From: Andrena cerasifolii
Lineage: Eukaryota > Arthropoda > Insecta > Hymenoptera > Andrenidae
Assembly (NCBI RefSeq): GCF_050908995.1
Contig: NC_135120.1
Coordinates: 22,891,433-22,955,432, forward strand
Length of the DNA stretch: 64,000 nt
Direction: 5' to 3'
A program made the translations under genes and the position numbers. Below the pieces are notes generated by a model, which ran no database searches, had not been told where the DNA came from, and saw nothing but the letters and a program-made list of their open reading frames with translations. Shown here in pieces: positions 34,188 through 47,010 of the stretch (positions within the stretch are counted from its first letter, which is position 1; every line of letters begins with the position of its first letter).

Positions 34188-37100
34188 GAGCAGTATATAC
34201 CTCTTTTGTAACGAATTTCCTGTGCGGAAAGTAACCGCGCAACCTGTGCGTTAACTAATAAACGGGGTTTCAGTTTTATTTGACCATCAATCCGCCAGAA
34301 TTTCCACGACAAACCGGTAGAACAATCGAATGCATCGAACTGTATACATTTCATGTAGTGGCGCTGGTATCCGATCGGACTTTAATACTCGCTTAAACGC
34401 CGTTGCGGTTGATGGAATATACGCGTCCGCGGTTAAACGGCATAGAAGCTGTAATCGGAGGCGAAAGGATCCACCGTGTCGTTTTGTTTCCCTCGGTGGT
34501 GGTCGTCGTGGGGATTCGAGCGAAGCTACACGGACACCAGGTGCCTGTGCTCCTAAGCAGATCGAATTCGCGCGTTCCTGCCAGATTAGATTCAGTTGTT
34601 TTCGCGTCCCACGCGACACGCGTTCGCAAATACAAGCGGCAGAGGCGATTAGAAAAGTGACACCGCGCAAACGATCTCGCTGTGGTTGGATCTCGAAGAC
34701 TGTCGCCGAGGCAGAAAACGCTGGCGTACGATTCTCCCCAGTTCTTTCGATGGATACCTCGGCGTCGCTTCTTCCCGTGATGCATCGCGGAAAGAGTTAT
34801 CAAGCGACTCTTCTGCCGGCTTTCGAGCGTTTATCGCGGATCTCTCTGCACCAGCACCGACGAAAATTGGATGGGGAAGATTCTATCTGGCGCGTATCGC
34901 AGATTGTATCTCTGGTTATGTCGAACCGCACTCGTGTATAAATAGAAACGCTAGTATGTCCTGCTATCGATCCCTCGGTGCGGGGGTTCGACCGAGGATG
35001 GCCGGGTTGACCGAGCCGCGCATCGGCGGCTTTCCACCAGGAGTTATTGGCTGGAAAGCATTCGGGATTTTCAAGGAGACCGTATTAAATGCATACCGAA
35101 CGTATGGTAAATTGCTGGCGATCGACGGCCAGCTGAATCACAAAAGGCGGATTAACCCTTGGCTCCTAAAAGCACCGAGGAAAGGATTAAGCGTTCGGGG
35201 GTAGGCATTATGGAATGGCCAAGGAACCGTACAATAACGCAATAAAATCTGCAAGCCAATCGATTTGGGCTTGAAACTTTTTCAGTAAAAGTATCTGCGT
35301 TCGGTTCCAGAGAAGCGTCGGGAATTATACTGGGCGTAAGAAATACAATAATCAAAGAGGATTTCACAGCTCTCTTATACGAATAATGGTACAACGATCC
35401 ACGTGCATTTCCCTTCAGTATTCCTTCCTCTTCTTTTTTTCATATTGCGCCCCTAAAACCGTTCCTCTGATTCTGATTCTACTCGCTGGCAATTATATTC
35501 TTATCTATTCCTCGTCATCACACGTTTAACTTTCAGACCCCTTTCTGCTGTACCTACGTTTGCGAACGCATACTTCTCTTGCTCGTTATTTAATTGCGCT
35601 ATCAAGCAACTTCGCGGTAACACGGCTGTACCTGGCCGGCGCACAATTACCTGCACTTCTTTTCGTCGTAATACATACCTTTCCCCGTGTTTTGCGTAAC
35701 AAAGGCGTTATAGTAATAGCATTTAAATGTGGCGTTCCCGGCACCGTTTTAACCGAACGGGACGTTTGATTTTTCAGTCGGCGCCCGAAAGGAAACAATC
35801 AATTTCGGTTGAGATCCAGCGGATAAACATCATCAGCTTGCAAAACGCCTTTGAAAGGAGGCGTTGGTCCATCGCTCTCCACGGAAGAACAGCTGGGGGA
35901 CCTTCGACTCCCAAACTGCTATACGTAATCGATGTCGACTGACTTTCTCTCTCGTGGGCCCGCCGGGCCAGGCGGCTGGATAGGAGAAGCCAGTGTGTTC
36001 GCAGGTTCGTAGTTTCGATCTTTTTCTTCAGAAACCACCTTCTGGCCTTCGTCCCGGCAGCCTGCCCAAGCGCGCGCTGAAAGTACATTCGCGTTACTTT
36101 ATGACCGCGCGTTTAACAGATCAGGCGAGATCGCGAATCAATTAGGGACACGTAGGCTACGCGGGCAGCCGAAACGAACCTTGCCGCAGCCGAAATTTCC
36201 TTCGCGTGGCAGGGAAACAAATGGGATCCCACGCGAACCAGCAGCTGACGTTGATTTTCACCGACGCTCGAAGTCGTTAGACTTCCGCTCCCTCGTAGGT
36301 TCATTGCCGATCCAGATGCACGCGCGCATATACGTACACCCGCCCGCGTGGAAAGGTACACACGGGAGGCCCTTAAAGCTCGGCCATGGTTTCCGTCTGG
36401 GCCATTGTTCGTTCCGCTCCGAGCCCAGAAAAAAAGTCTCTCCGATCGAAATCTATTGAACCGCCTGAAAAGCGAGCCTTTTCTTCTCCTTCGCCGCGTG
36501 CTCCCTTTTTCTCCGCGTCCTTCTTCGCTCTCCGTCGCGCCCTCCTACTCTCTCCGCTTTCGAATCGACCGGCTCTTTCTCTCCCTCTCCCGTCCGTCTG
36601 GGTGTTTCGCCGATCCCGCGGTCTCCCTCTCGTTCCACGAGCTTCAAATTCGTCAGGGGTGTCGCAAGATTCGTTTACGGCGAGCGTAGCCCGCGAAATG
36701 TCAGAAGCGTACGCGGCCGGGGAGTAATCGTCGCTGGTTCTCCCGCGAAACGAGTTTCAAGGCGAGAGAAATTTTCGCGCCACGTTTTCTCACGAGGGGG
36801 AGCTTGTCGCGGTGTAGTGAGTCGATCCACTGCGATCTCCTTCTGTCCTCTGGAGCTTAGCACTGGTGAGGGGGTTCGAACGACTTCCATTTGGATAAAA
36901 TTCTGTTTAGAGATCGCGCGCGTGTATAATAGTGCATTAAACGCGTAGAATCTTGTTCCAAGTATACTTAGGGAGAGTGACAGTCGATTTCCAACCATTT
37001 CGGGACGCGTCACGCGTTCTTGAACACAGACCGTGGTTATTTCGAAGGGTACCTGGGGCTCTTACAAACGCATCCCACAAACGGACCCGTCCAGCATTTT

Positions 37101-37502
37101 CCATTTCTCAGTCGGTCGAAACTGCCGGCTATAAACACGAAGGGCAGCGACTGCATTCTGCAATCGCACCTGGCTGCAAATAAATCTTCCATCGAATTCG
37201 AGGCGCATGCCGCTCGGAGAATGCATTCCTAATCGCCGTGAAATTTCTGCACGGAAATATTTCACCGGGCTGGCTGAATTTCACCGGCACAAAAAGTGTC
37301 GACGAAAGTACCGCTGTCTGTGGCCTTAACTTCTACCAAAATGTGTATCTATTATAAAAAGAAATTTCCATCGAACCGTAAACATCATCTTCTTTTAAAC
37401 GTAAGATATCAAGTCTCTAAAGTTTACACTTTTGTAGATAGTATATTGCTAAATCTTCACGGCTTTCAAAGGAGCTTTCACTGCGCTCGATTTGCCCGCG
37501 CT
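34188..37502. other. Intergenic, no gene seen
   Basis: Contains several long but unconvincing open frames (for example 34330-34941). A pyrimidine-rich part lies at about 36470-36620. Confidence 0.5.
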
Positions 37503-38248
37503 TAGGGTACGTTGGAGTTGGAGTTGCGATAAACGATACCTAAGAGCGAAGCGTCGAAATACATTATATTGTTTTATAAATTATAGTGGAAGCGAAGTAG
37601 CGAGCGGAGCAACGCTTACTAGATGACCAACGATAAAAGCGTCGAGGAACAAATAGGGTAAACCAACCAGTGAATGACCGAATTGTTGAATCTGTGGAAC
37701 TTTGAGATTAATACTTGAATATATTTATGTATAACAACAAAACAACTTTTGAAATTACAATTAAATTTATTTTTTTTTAAATTTCTATAAAAATAATTAC
37801 TTATTCTGATCGTAATTTAAAAAAAAAATTATAAAATGCAAAACGTGTAGAAGCCCAGTAAATGACCGCATACTTTTAATAAGAATTGTACTTATTAATG
37901 TTTGCTTAATACGCGTAACTAAAAATATAGGATATTAAAAGTGCAACTACACTCTATTTATAAACATATAATAATGTTTAAATTTGTAATTGACATTTCT
38001 TTGCCTAATGGTGATTCACTGGTATGCGATAAATTACTGCTTGGTTTACCCTATTCCTTTTTATCGCTATAATCGCCGAACTCATCGACGTATAACGAGA
38101 AACCTTAAACGACTGAAACAGTAGGTAGATACTACTATGACAGCTCCACTATAAACGCATCAAAGAAAGATATTTTCAAGCAGCTTTTATCACCGCTCTT
38201 CTCGTCGCTCCGATCGTTTATCGCAGCTCCAACATAAGCGTACCCTTA
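37503..38248. mobile_element. TA-flanked element C (outer, TAGGGTACG termini)
   Basis: The left end TAGGGTACGTTGGAG and the right end, complemented, TAAGGGTACGCTTATG both lead into GCGATAAACGAT. The motif CGATAAA recurs at about 37526, 37630, 38065 and 38215. It is interrupted by element D. Confidence 0.68.
37654..38053. mobile_element. TA-flanked element D nested in C (TAGGGTAAACCAACCAGTGA)
   Basis: The ends TAGGGTAAACCAACCAG and, complemented, TAGGGTAAACCAAGCAG mark a 400-bp element with TA at each border. CCAGTGAATGACCG recurs as CCCAGTAAATGACCG near 37853 and in reverse near 38026. Confidence 0.78.
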
Positions 38249-39420
38249 CTCACAATGCAACTGCCCCCTTGATCACTTGGAAAAAGTTTTTTCACGTCCC
38301 GTGTCGCACGACTCCACTCTGACGGCTAGGCATCAGTTGATAGAATCCTCGTGACGATTGCTTTTCCTTTTCTCCTAGCAGAAGGCACTTTCGTGCTTCG
38401 TTCGCGGAGAGGCGGGCGAAAAATGGAGAAAATGGAGAGAAAGGTGGTGGTCAGGGGGCGCGGATAGGTGACAAGTGTGTTACGGCTGCGGTGCGGAAGC
38501 ACATACCGCGAATGGACCGTGGAGCATGGTATATTTAGAGAGGCCGGCAGTTTATCCGCGCTATCATCGTTTACTATGCTATTTATGTGTTTTCACCGTT
38601 GTGCAACGGCCTTATGGCCGCTAGCCCTGCCGACGCTCCACCGTGGACGCCGCCGCGTGGGCGTTCGCGCGATTTCGCGGCTAACCAGATATTGGGTGAT
38701 AGTCAATCAATATTATCGGCGTAGCGATAGCCTGGACGTGCAGCCACGACTAAGCTCCTGCGCTTATGCGCCGGAGTGACGGGCTAAAGAAAGCCACGCG
38801 CTATCAGTGCGCTATTAAGCCTCTGACGAAGCTAGCTGCCATGCTGGTGAATCGGTAGAACCGTATTCCAGAGGAAAGTTAATAAGGAAGGATAGAGTTC
38901 CTCTTTCCTCGTACCATCTCTGTTATATCTGCTTCTGAAAGGAAGGTGAAGCTCCACGGCTTAAAACCCAGCATTAATTACCGAACAATATATTCCAGAC
39001 AGGGGCTGAAGGACAAGGGGCCAATCTCCGTTTCTCAACATTCAAGAACAATCGAGAGAAAAAGTCCCCTGAGAATGAAGCTTGAAACCGTTACAAGGAT
39101 GCGCCTTGACACGACGTCTCCCTTGTCTCACTCTACCCTCGAGCAGCTCCCCGTTTCCAAGCATCGAATTAAAACTCCCGTCTCGTTTCTCTAAATACCG
39201 CATGGGGAGATAGATGGTTCGTACGATATCGAATGGGTGCTCGCTAGTTGCAATACGGCCCTGCCCTTCAGACACGTTCCTCGGCGACAAGGCGTGCGTC
39301 GCCTCCACCGTCGTGGTCGTCGTCGCCGCCGTCGTCGTCGTCCTCGCAGCCGTGGCCGACTCAGAGGCCAGCAATGCGGTTCTCCCCCGTTGCACCCCGG
39401 CGATCGAAATCGAACGAAAT

Positions 39421-39421
<1 letters not shown>
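38249..39421. other. Intergenic, no gene seen
   Basis: Unique sequence up to the (CT)n run. GTCGTCGTC-type repeats occur at about 39310-39350. Confidence 0.55.

Positions 39422-39469
<48 letters not shown>
39422..39469. repeat. (CT)n microsatellite
   Basis: An uninterrupted CT run of about 48 bp with no element next to it. Confidence 0.95.
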
Positions 39470-39473
<4 letters not shown>

Positions 39474-39860
39474 GCCCGGCTTTCGCGTGTATCTCATGCA
39501 CAAGCACACGCGAAAGCATTCGCGTTCCACGCACAAGCGCGTGTTAGAGAAGGTTCGAATCGGTTATCGGTTATCACGACCAGGCGTGATAGGACCCTGG
39601 CTTATTAATAATGAATAATTTGACGGTTCGCATCCTCGAGGACGTCGTTGGTACGCCACTTGAATGTGCCTCGCGATGTTGAAGTCGATTTCTGATGGTG
39701 TTCAAATCGATTTTCAGAATGAAAGGGGTGTCACTCGATTCTTCCTTTACGAGACCGTTTCGCAGATGTATAGCAATTGGGATATTCCACGCGAAATCGG
39801 ACACTTTTTGGAGTAACATTTCGGATGTGGCTGAAATTTGAATATGTTGTAGTCTTTAGG

Positions 39861-40956
39861 GATATATAAACATATCTCGAAGGATTTTTGACAATTTTGA
39901 AAAATGTCGATTTCACAGCTGTTTGAATGTAAGTGCTAACTTTTTATTTCAATAAATTATAACTATGGAAGTAGTAAACGGATGGAGATGAGGTTTACGG
40001 CGATTTGTAGAAAAGACATTGAAGTTTTAAGAAAAAATTATTTCAGTTTCAGAAGCAAATTTTTTTAACCATTTTTGTGCAATTATTTTAAACAAATGCA
40101 GTTTTTTAACATCGGGCGCAATTTTAAAAATCTGAAAAAGGAGAATATAGTACTATCCTTTCCCTTGATGGACAAATTTTAAAAAATGTGGACATTTTAA
40201 AATAGGTCTTGTAAAAATTGCCGAAAGTTGACGCTGCGTCGTCCAGCATCGCGGTACTCGCAGCGGCCAAGCGGCTATACCTGATATTCTTATACAGGAT
40301 TCTCGAAAATTTACTTCATTCCTAACCTTGTATAGCATATGGTTGAATTTGTCTTGACAGTCGCTTTCGTATTGGGCAATCAAATATGTAGCATTCCATT
40401 TAAACAACTAAAAGTCACCCTCGTTTCAAGGAAAATATTGCGAACACCAAAAATTGAGATACCGTATTATGTTGGATATGAAAAACAGTAAGAGTTTTCC
40501 TCCTGCAGTTTTTTTCAAATACTTACCAATTTCGAGAATCCTGTATAAGAATATCAGGTATACCGCGGTGCTGGACGACGCAGCGTCAACTTTCGACAAT
40601 TTTTACAAGGCCAATTTTAAAATGCCCATATTTTTGACAATTAGACCATGAAGGGGAAGGCTAGAACTATATTCTCCTTTTTCAGATTTTTAAAATCGCG
40701 CCCGTTGTTAAAAAACTGCATTTGTTTAAAATAATTGCACAAAAGTGGTTAAAAAAAAATTGTTTCTGAAACTGAAATAATTTTTTCCTAAAACTTCAAT
40801 GTCTTTTCTACAAATCGCCGCAAACCTCATCACCATCCGTTTACTACTTCCATAGTTATAATTTATTGAAAAAAAGTTAGCACTTACCTTCAAACAGCTG
40901 TAAAATCGACATTTTTCAAAATTTCGAAAAATCCTTCGAGATATGTTTATATATCT
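39861..40956. repeat. Very large palindrome, arms of about 430-450 bp
   Basis: The left arm (39861-40310) and right arm (40528-40956) are inverted copies: GGATATATAAACATATCTCG versus CGAGATATGTTTATATATCT, and CAGCTGTTTGAATG versus its complement. A spacer of about 217 bp separates them. Sequence left of it (39780-39820) resembles the GACATTCCATGCGAA terminus at 59752, so it is probably a fold-back transposon. Confidence 0.82.
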
Positions 40957-43900
40957 GGCTGAAAGTTGCAGTATATATTTAACATTATCGCGAACGCAGT
41001 CCGCAATATTGCAACGTACAAGATTGCGTTGATATATGAATGTTTTATTAAGTGGCATTGAGAGTAAAGTTCGTCGTCCGGCCGAGTCCTTCCATTATCT
41101 GTATCGCGAGCGTAGGCCCAGTGTTCCTGCGTGTATCCCTAGGCTGGAACCCGCGGACGCGGCGTGCGCGCAGAAAAATGGCCAAGGTGTATTCTGCAAA
41201 CGTGGCCGCGCGAGTGGCCAGCGTGCACAGCGAGGACACGCCGCCCCGCAGGAGTTGCTGCAGTTTCGCAAAGCGACGACAATGATCGCCGTGGAAGGCA
41301 ACCGGTTGCACGCGCTAAAAATACGACGAACGACGCGGAACGCCGAAGAGGAGTTAGTTAATGCGCCAGCCGGCCAGAAACTGTTCTGTTCGTTATTAAG
41401 TTGAGCGCAAGAAGGCCTGGATGTTGGCGCCGGTCCCTGGAACCCCGGCCACGAGAGTGTCGGTGGTCAAAGCCGCCCTTCGGGTTAGGACCCACGCACT
41501 AACTGCGAAAAGAATAAATGGAATACAGAACAGTGAAAAGAATATAGTAAAGCAGCTACTTGAGGCATATTCAAGTGGTGTATGCAAAGATCCTTTTGAA
41601 AGTAGGAGTCCCAAAATCTGTTTATCGCTCTCCACCACGGGCCCAAAGTATCGCTCCCTCCTTTAGATAAGCCTACTCAGATTAAGTTACCTGCGTCTAG
41701 GTAACCAGGTCCTCTCAGTTTACTAATATTTTTCCACCGAGTACTCCAGAATTCTTCATCCATCCCTGCTGCTCCAAACGCAGGGTGTCAGCGCGCTGCT
41801 TGTGGGGCACGGGCAGGGAAATGGGCTAACGCGCCACTGTCCAGAAGCTACACTTAGAATACCTCTCTGTAGCCTTCGCTCGGATTACACTCGAGTGTGC
41901 TACAGTGTTCGAGCTCCACTACCGTCAGGACCTCGCCTGGGTTCTTCCACCCACAGTATGTTCATCGTCGAGGGTCCTTGGACGGGCCCGAGGACGCTTT
42001 ACGGGAGCAGAGTCTGGCTCCCCCTCCCCGTGCCCGTTTCATCGTCCCGCCGTGGCTGTTCTTCGTTATCGTAATTACTGGCCGGGGCGCTCGCGATGGA
42101 GATCTGTCGAACCGATCGCCGGGTTTCGGGTGCGCCTGTAATCTACGCGGTAGTGGAGTCGGTTGAACGCGGAGGATCCAAGGATGCGTGCGCGACGTAC
42201 TGCCGCATAAAGAAACACGTTTTTAAAGTATGGCATTATACGGCGTAATGTATAACATCAGGCCTGATAAGATATAAATGTACTATAGGCCGCATCGTTA
42301 TTGCTCGTAATAAGCCGCGATGTTGGGAGTACGCGCGTTGCGGCCCCGGCGTTCGGCCGCGGCCGAACAGTATCGTGTTGCAACATCTTGTCTCGGGGCT
42401 GGGGCTCTTTTTCGCAACGAGAGCGGCGGTGAATCTGCGAAAATGCTGGCCAGGGAAACGTAGATCGGAAATCAGTCCCGGCTTTCTCGCCCTGCGCGGA
42501 GTCAATTTCAAGGTCTATCATCGCGTAACGTGCCCCACTTCCCGTGATAGCGATAATGTATTTGTTTATTCCGATGGTTTAGTAACCTACTCGAAACGGA
42601 TCATTTCGAGGACCGTTCGATACCCAGCGCTATACAGACACGCGTATTCAATGCATCGAATTGAATTCCTCCTCGGTCGTTGAAAGGGAATACGGTGGGC
42701 ACCGTAGTCGCCGCGCGCTCTCGTTACCGCCGCAATTACATCAGAATTATTGCCGTCATCGATTATCAGCTGATTACACGGTGATTACCGGGGCAATTAG
42801 ATCGATGAGTAAGCGTCGGACACGCACGTGCGCGCACACATTATTTTCACACTCGAGTTTCGAGCGTACGCCGTGCCGCGTATATATGGTAGGGAGAAAC
42901 CACCCCTTCGGGGTATACGTAGGTGCGTGCACACACGGTCGCGCGCACGGGTCCTTCTGCCGCGCGCGTAAATTGTCCATCGTCTGTCTCCGGGGCCCCT
43001 CGGCCGTCCTGCTCGTTCGTTGCCGCGATGAGAAAGAGGCGATCGCGAATATAGTTTCGGGAAAGCACGTATACACGATAACTCCGAGGTATTTACGAGC
43101 GAGTCGAGAGCACGAGCTGGCCAGAAGTCGGCAGGTGCTCGTGGCAAAAGGTGGCGAGGCCCGAGACAGCCTTGGGAGAGAGAGAGCGTGCACGGGTCGT
43201 TGGTTTCGGCGAACGATGAGAAACAAAATTAGTCGCCTTTGCTGAACGGACTCACCTATAGGTAGATCCCGTCCGCGAGAAAGTTTCGGAGGCTTTGCGG
43301 GATACCTTTGTTCTTCCTCATTATTTCGACCGACCGAAGGTGATTTGTCGAGTGACTGGCCGTGACGAACGCGACCGGCGAGTTCTCGGGATTCTTCGCG
43401 GTGCCGTTTAACAGATTTGTTGGGGAGGGCTGTACAGTTTATTAGGTAGGTACGTCTAAGGGCTAAGTGACTTTCACCGAGGTAGCTTCTTTCGGTTTTT
43501 ATTCAGTACATTTAGGTACACATTTTCTAGACCATCTTCGATCTAGAAAAACATGGTCGTAGTTAACATAATATTAACAGCAGATGAAATCGACCGATTC
43601 CCTCGAAGAACCATGAAAACTTTCGCCTCTCCAACGGATGACAGCTACTTTGTTATCTCGAAAAACCGCAGCTGAACAATCTTTACGGCGACGGGACATT
43701 AAGAGCGTTCAAATTTTCGTCCGTAATTGTCCATAATAAAAGTTAATATTGTACATTCGTGTGCCGCCGGTACCCGGGCGAGGGCAATAAAAGTTTCTGA
43801 TATTCTGGAATTATTTTCTGGAGCGTCGTTGGCTGTCCTCGAGAATGGGGGACACCGGTCCCGATCGTGCGGGCCCCGACTAAAAATCGAGCAATCGCTC

Positions 43901-44704
43901 GGTCCGAGGAGAGGACGAAGGGTCGTCGGCAGAGAACAATGGGAGCACGGTTGCACCTCGGTTCAAGGTCCCGATGCGGTGCATTTTAGATCGGTTTAGT
44001 CCGAATTCCCTGCGCCCTGGCGTTTTCTCCGCTCTTTAGCGAAACCGCCCGGCCAGGCAGGTGCAACGCTCGCGCAGGACCGTGATTTTGCGGATTAAGA
44101 GGTTCCCGCAGGTATCGCCGGGGCAATTACTCGACGTCGCGTATCGACGGCACTTTCGACAATTAGAAGAAAGAAGGAGGACGGCTGGCTCCTCTCCTTA
44201 TATCGTTTCGCATTTACACACGCTCCGAACTGGTTCGCCTTTTAAAAATTTATCGCGGCGCGCGCCTTTAAAGCGGAGCCCGAAGGGAGTCGTTCCTTTA
44301 TTAAGGTGTGCTCTTCAACACACACGCGTAATGACTCTTACGTTTTTTGCATTTACGCTTGGGAATGGAATTTTAATGGCTTTTTCTGCAAGAATTAACG
44401 ATCCCTACGTTTCCCCTCTTTTTTGCCCCCCTCTTTGTATCGACGAGATTTACGCTTTATGTTAATTGCAAGGCGGCAAGCAAATTGCAACATTGACTGC
44501 CGCGGTTGATTCGCGATCGACGACTTCGTTCGTACACTCCTGGAGCCCGGTGGAATCATCGGCGACGGAGTTCAAGGACGATAGATCGGGAGGAACTTAA
44601 CCTAGCTTAACCGATTCAGAGCGAAGATACCTACTCTTGATACCTCGATTACGGAAAGTTAACCATTCTACGATGCAGTAATGCAGCCGCTATGGTAGGT
44701 GTGG
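40957..44704. other. Intergenic, no gene seen
   Basis: CpG-rich unique sequence with CGCGCAC-type repeats near 42820-42970. No family-level coding similarity seen. Confidence 0.5.
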
Positions 44705-46005
44705 TAGAGGAGACCGGGAGTGGTAGGCCAGTTTTTCAGTTTTTGATTTTTAATAAATTATGTGGACGAAATATCATTAAACCGGTTAATATATTTGATA
44801 GGGCATGCATTTGGCTACCTGATTAAATTATTAAAGTTGACTCAATGCGACAACAATTAAGGTATTTTAAGGTTTTTCTAACACCTTCCATGCTGGTCAA
44901 CCAGCCCCATGATCGGGCTTGGTTGACTTACAGTATGGGGTGGGTTCACTATAGGTACAATCAGTTAGGAAAATGTTATTAGCAACATATCTCACAAGGG
45001 AACATTCCGAATCCGGAAATTCAAAAAATTCTGAAACTTCGTCAATATGTACAGAATTTCCCCCCGATTACAACGAAATTTTTGTTTGTTGCCCAAATTC
45101 ACTCCAAGAGGGTGTAATTGGCCCCTGAAAATCCGGTTATTTTCCGATTTTCTGTTATAACTCGTGAACTGTAAAATAATTTTTTCCAAATGATAGATTT
45201 AATTAAAAGAAGTAACTTTTGTCTCGAAACTTTTTTTCTATCTTTTACATTTCGCGAGTTATAACACAAAATCGGAAAATATCCGAATTTTCGGGGATTA
45301 ATTTCACCCCCTTTAAGTGAATTTGGGCAGCAAACAAAAGTTGCGTTGTATTCAGGAGGAAATCCCCTACATATTCACAAAGTTTCAGAATTTTTTGAAT
45401 TTTCGGGTTCGGGATCTTCCCTTGTCTGTGGTAATAAAATAACACAATGTCACAAGAGTTGTTTCATTATAAAATATTAATTTCTTTCTTTCATATTTTA
45501 GTAATAAACTGATTTTTTTTCAACATAAACATAAAGTATAATGTATTTATAACATAGTGCCATTTAAAATAAAAATTAAAATCGCTTTCTCAATAACTAA
45601 ATAACAATTTAAATCTCATTGACGTTATTAGTCAACCAGCCCTGACCGATCATTTTGACTTCAATAATCCATATAACCTTCAATTATTCATGTATAAACA
45701 AAAATACTATGTCAATAGATTGTCTAATAAACGAACTTTAAAAAAGTCCCTTATCAGTTATTTTATTTTAAATATAAAGAACAAGAAAAAATAAAATCTT
45801 TATGAAAAAATATTTACTTACGTAGTCAATTTTTCGCTGATAACTGTTAAGAAACGTGCGATCGCAGGGTCGGACCTAAATGTATGGCATACTAGAAGTG
45901 ACTTCTTTCTACCGTAAATATTTCCGCAGTAAAACATATGCCAGTGGAAAGTTATTAACAATTAGTCAACCTACCCCTTGAGACAACCAGCCACGGTCTC
46001 CGCTA
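44705..46005. mobile_element. TA-flanked element E (TAGAGGAGACCGGGAGTGG)
   Basis: The left end TAGAGGAGACCGGGAGTGG and the right end, complemented, TAGCGGAGACCGTGGCTGG belong to the same family as element F. GGTCAACCAGCCCC or its complement recurs near 44895, 44918, 45631, 45964 and 45983. The ACAAGGGAA palindrome is nested inside. Confidence 0.7.
44994..45425. mobile_element. ACAAGGGAA palindromic element, copy nested in E
   Basis: 432 bp, ends ACAAGGGAACATTCCGAATC and GTTCGGGATCTTCCCTTGT. Closely similar in length and sequence to the copy at 33653-34086. Confidence 0.82.
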
Positions 46006-47010
46006 CAGCGTGTATGGACGCCGAGCCTTGGGACGCGTTCTAGCAGAAAATAGACGGGCAGTGTCTGTTGAGGATCCATCGAGGCAGAAATTCTATTCTA
46101 CTGGACGGTATTTCTCATTTGAGAACATATTTATATGTTATATTGAAAATTCCATCTTGTTACAAAAGGCATCTGGCACGTGTCTTGTACCTCGATCATC
46201 GTGGAATGTGTTAACACAATGGAGAGTGTAGTTTAATAGAAAATTCTAAGCGCCTCCGCCGAAACGCCTCCACGAGTTGCACTATTTTTAAAAGCCCGCT
46301 GTTTTGGGTCACCGAACGCATAATGGTAATAAAGAAAGAAATGATCCAGATAAGTAAGGGCATCGTAAAGCTGCGTCAAGAAGAGCGGCACGTAATTAAA
46401 CCGTACGAAATCGCTGTCCACGAAGGGAGGATCTTACTTTCATATCGATACCGCGCCGCGGCCAGGATTTCCTTTGAAAATACTCTCTCGACGTCGTGTT
46501 TAATTTACGGCGTGATAGGAGTCTCAACGATCCAACTACGGTTTACGACTCGAACGATACCTCGCTATTATTTCTGGAGAGTCGTAAATTTCCTTCCTGT
46601 TGCATTTCCCTTGCGCGGATGCGCCGCGATGGTTACACGCGCCTCGAAGAAGTATCGGCGAGCGCGGTTCGCTAGGCACCCTATATGCACGCGGAGGTCG
46701 TTGACGGAAAGGAAAAGGGTGTTGCGATCCCATAGGCGTTGCGAGAGAACGCTCTCTGCAAATGCAGCATCGCGTTCGGGAGAGACAAGCCAGGAAGGAT
46801 AAATCGAATTGTAGGGGAAGATATCTGGTTGAAATTCTTAGTGATCCGTTGAAAGGGTCATTTTTCGCGGGATGCATTCCAACAGACAGATATTTCAGTG
46901 GAAAAACAGCAAAAGAATGACACCTGGGGGCAAGTCGACGATGCTTAGGCAACGAAAAACCATTTCCTAGTAGTGTATAAGCTGGAGGGAAGTCACGAAT
47001 TTAACGTAGG
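46006..47010. other. Intergenic, no gene seen
   Basis: Unique sequence between two elements of the same family (E and F). Confidence 0.55.

Noticed and set aside
34330..34941. 203-codon open frame
   Set aside because: Arg/Ser/Ala-rich translation without any recognisable domain, typical of CpG-rich non-coding DNA. Several frames on both strands are open here.
39540..39580. GGTTCGAATCGG as a tRNA B box
   Set aside because: No matching A box, acceptor stem or cloverleaf can be drawn around it. Other GGTTCGA sites in the window fail likewise.
41036..41404. 122-codon open frame next to the large palindrome
   Set aside because: No known domain, and four overlapping frames on both strands are open. 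Treated as chance.
42661..43245. 194-codon open frame
   Set aside because: Composition follows the CGCG-rich background, and overlapping frames on the other strand are equally long. No family resemblance.
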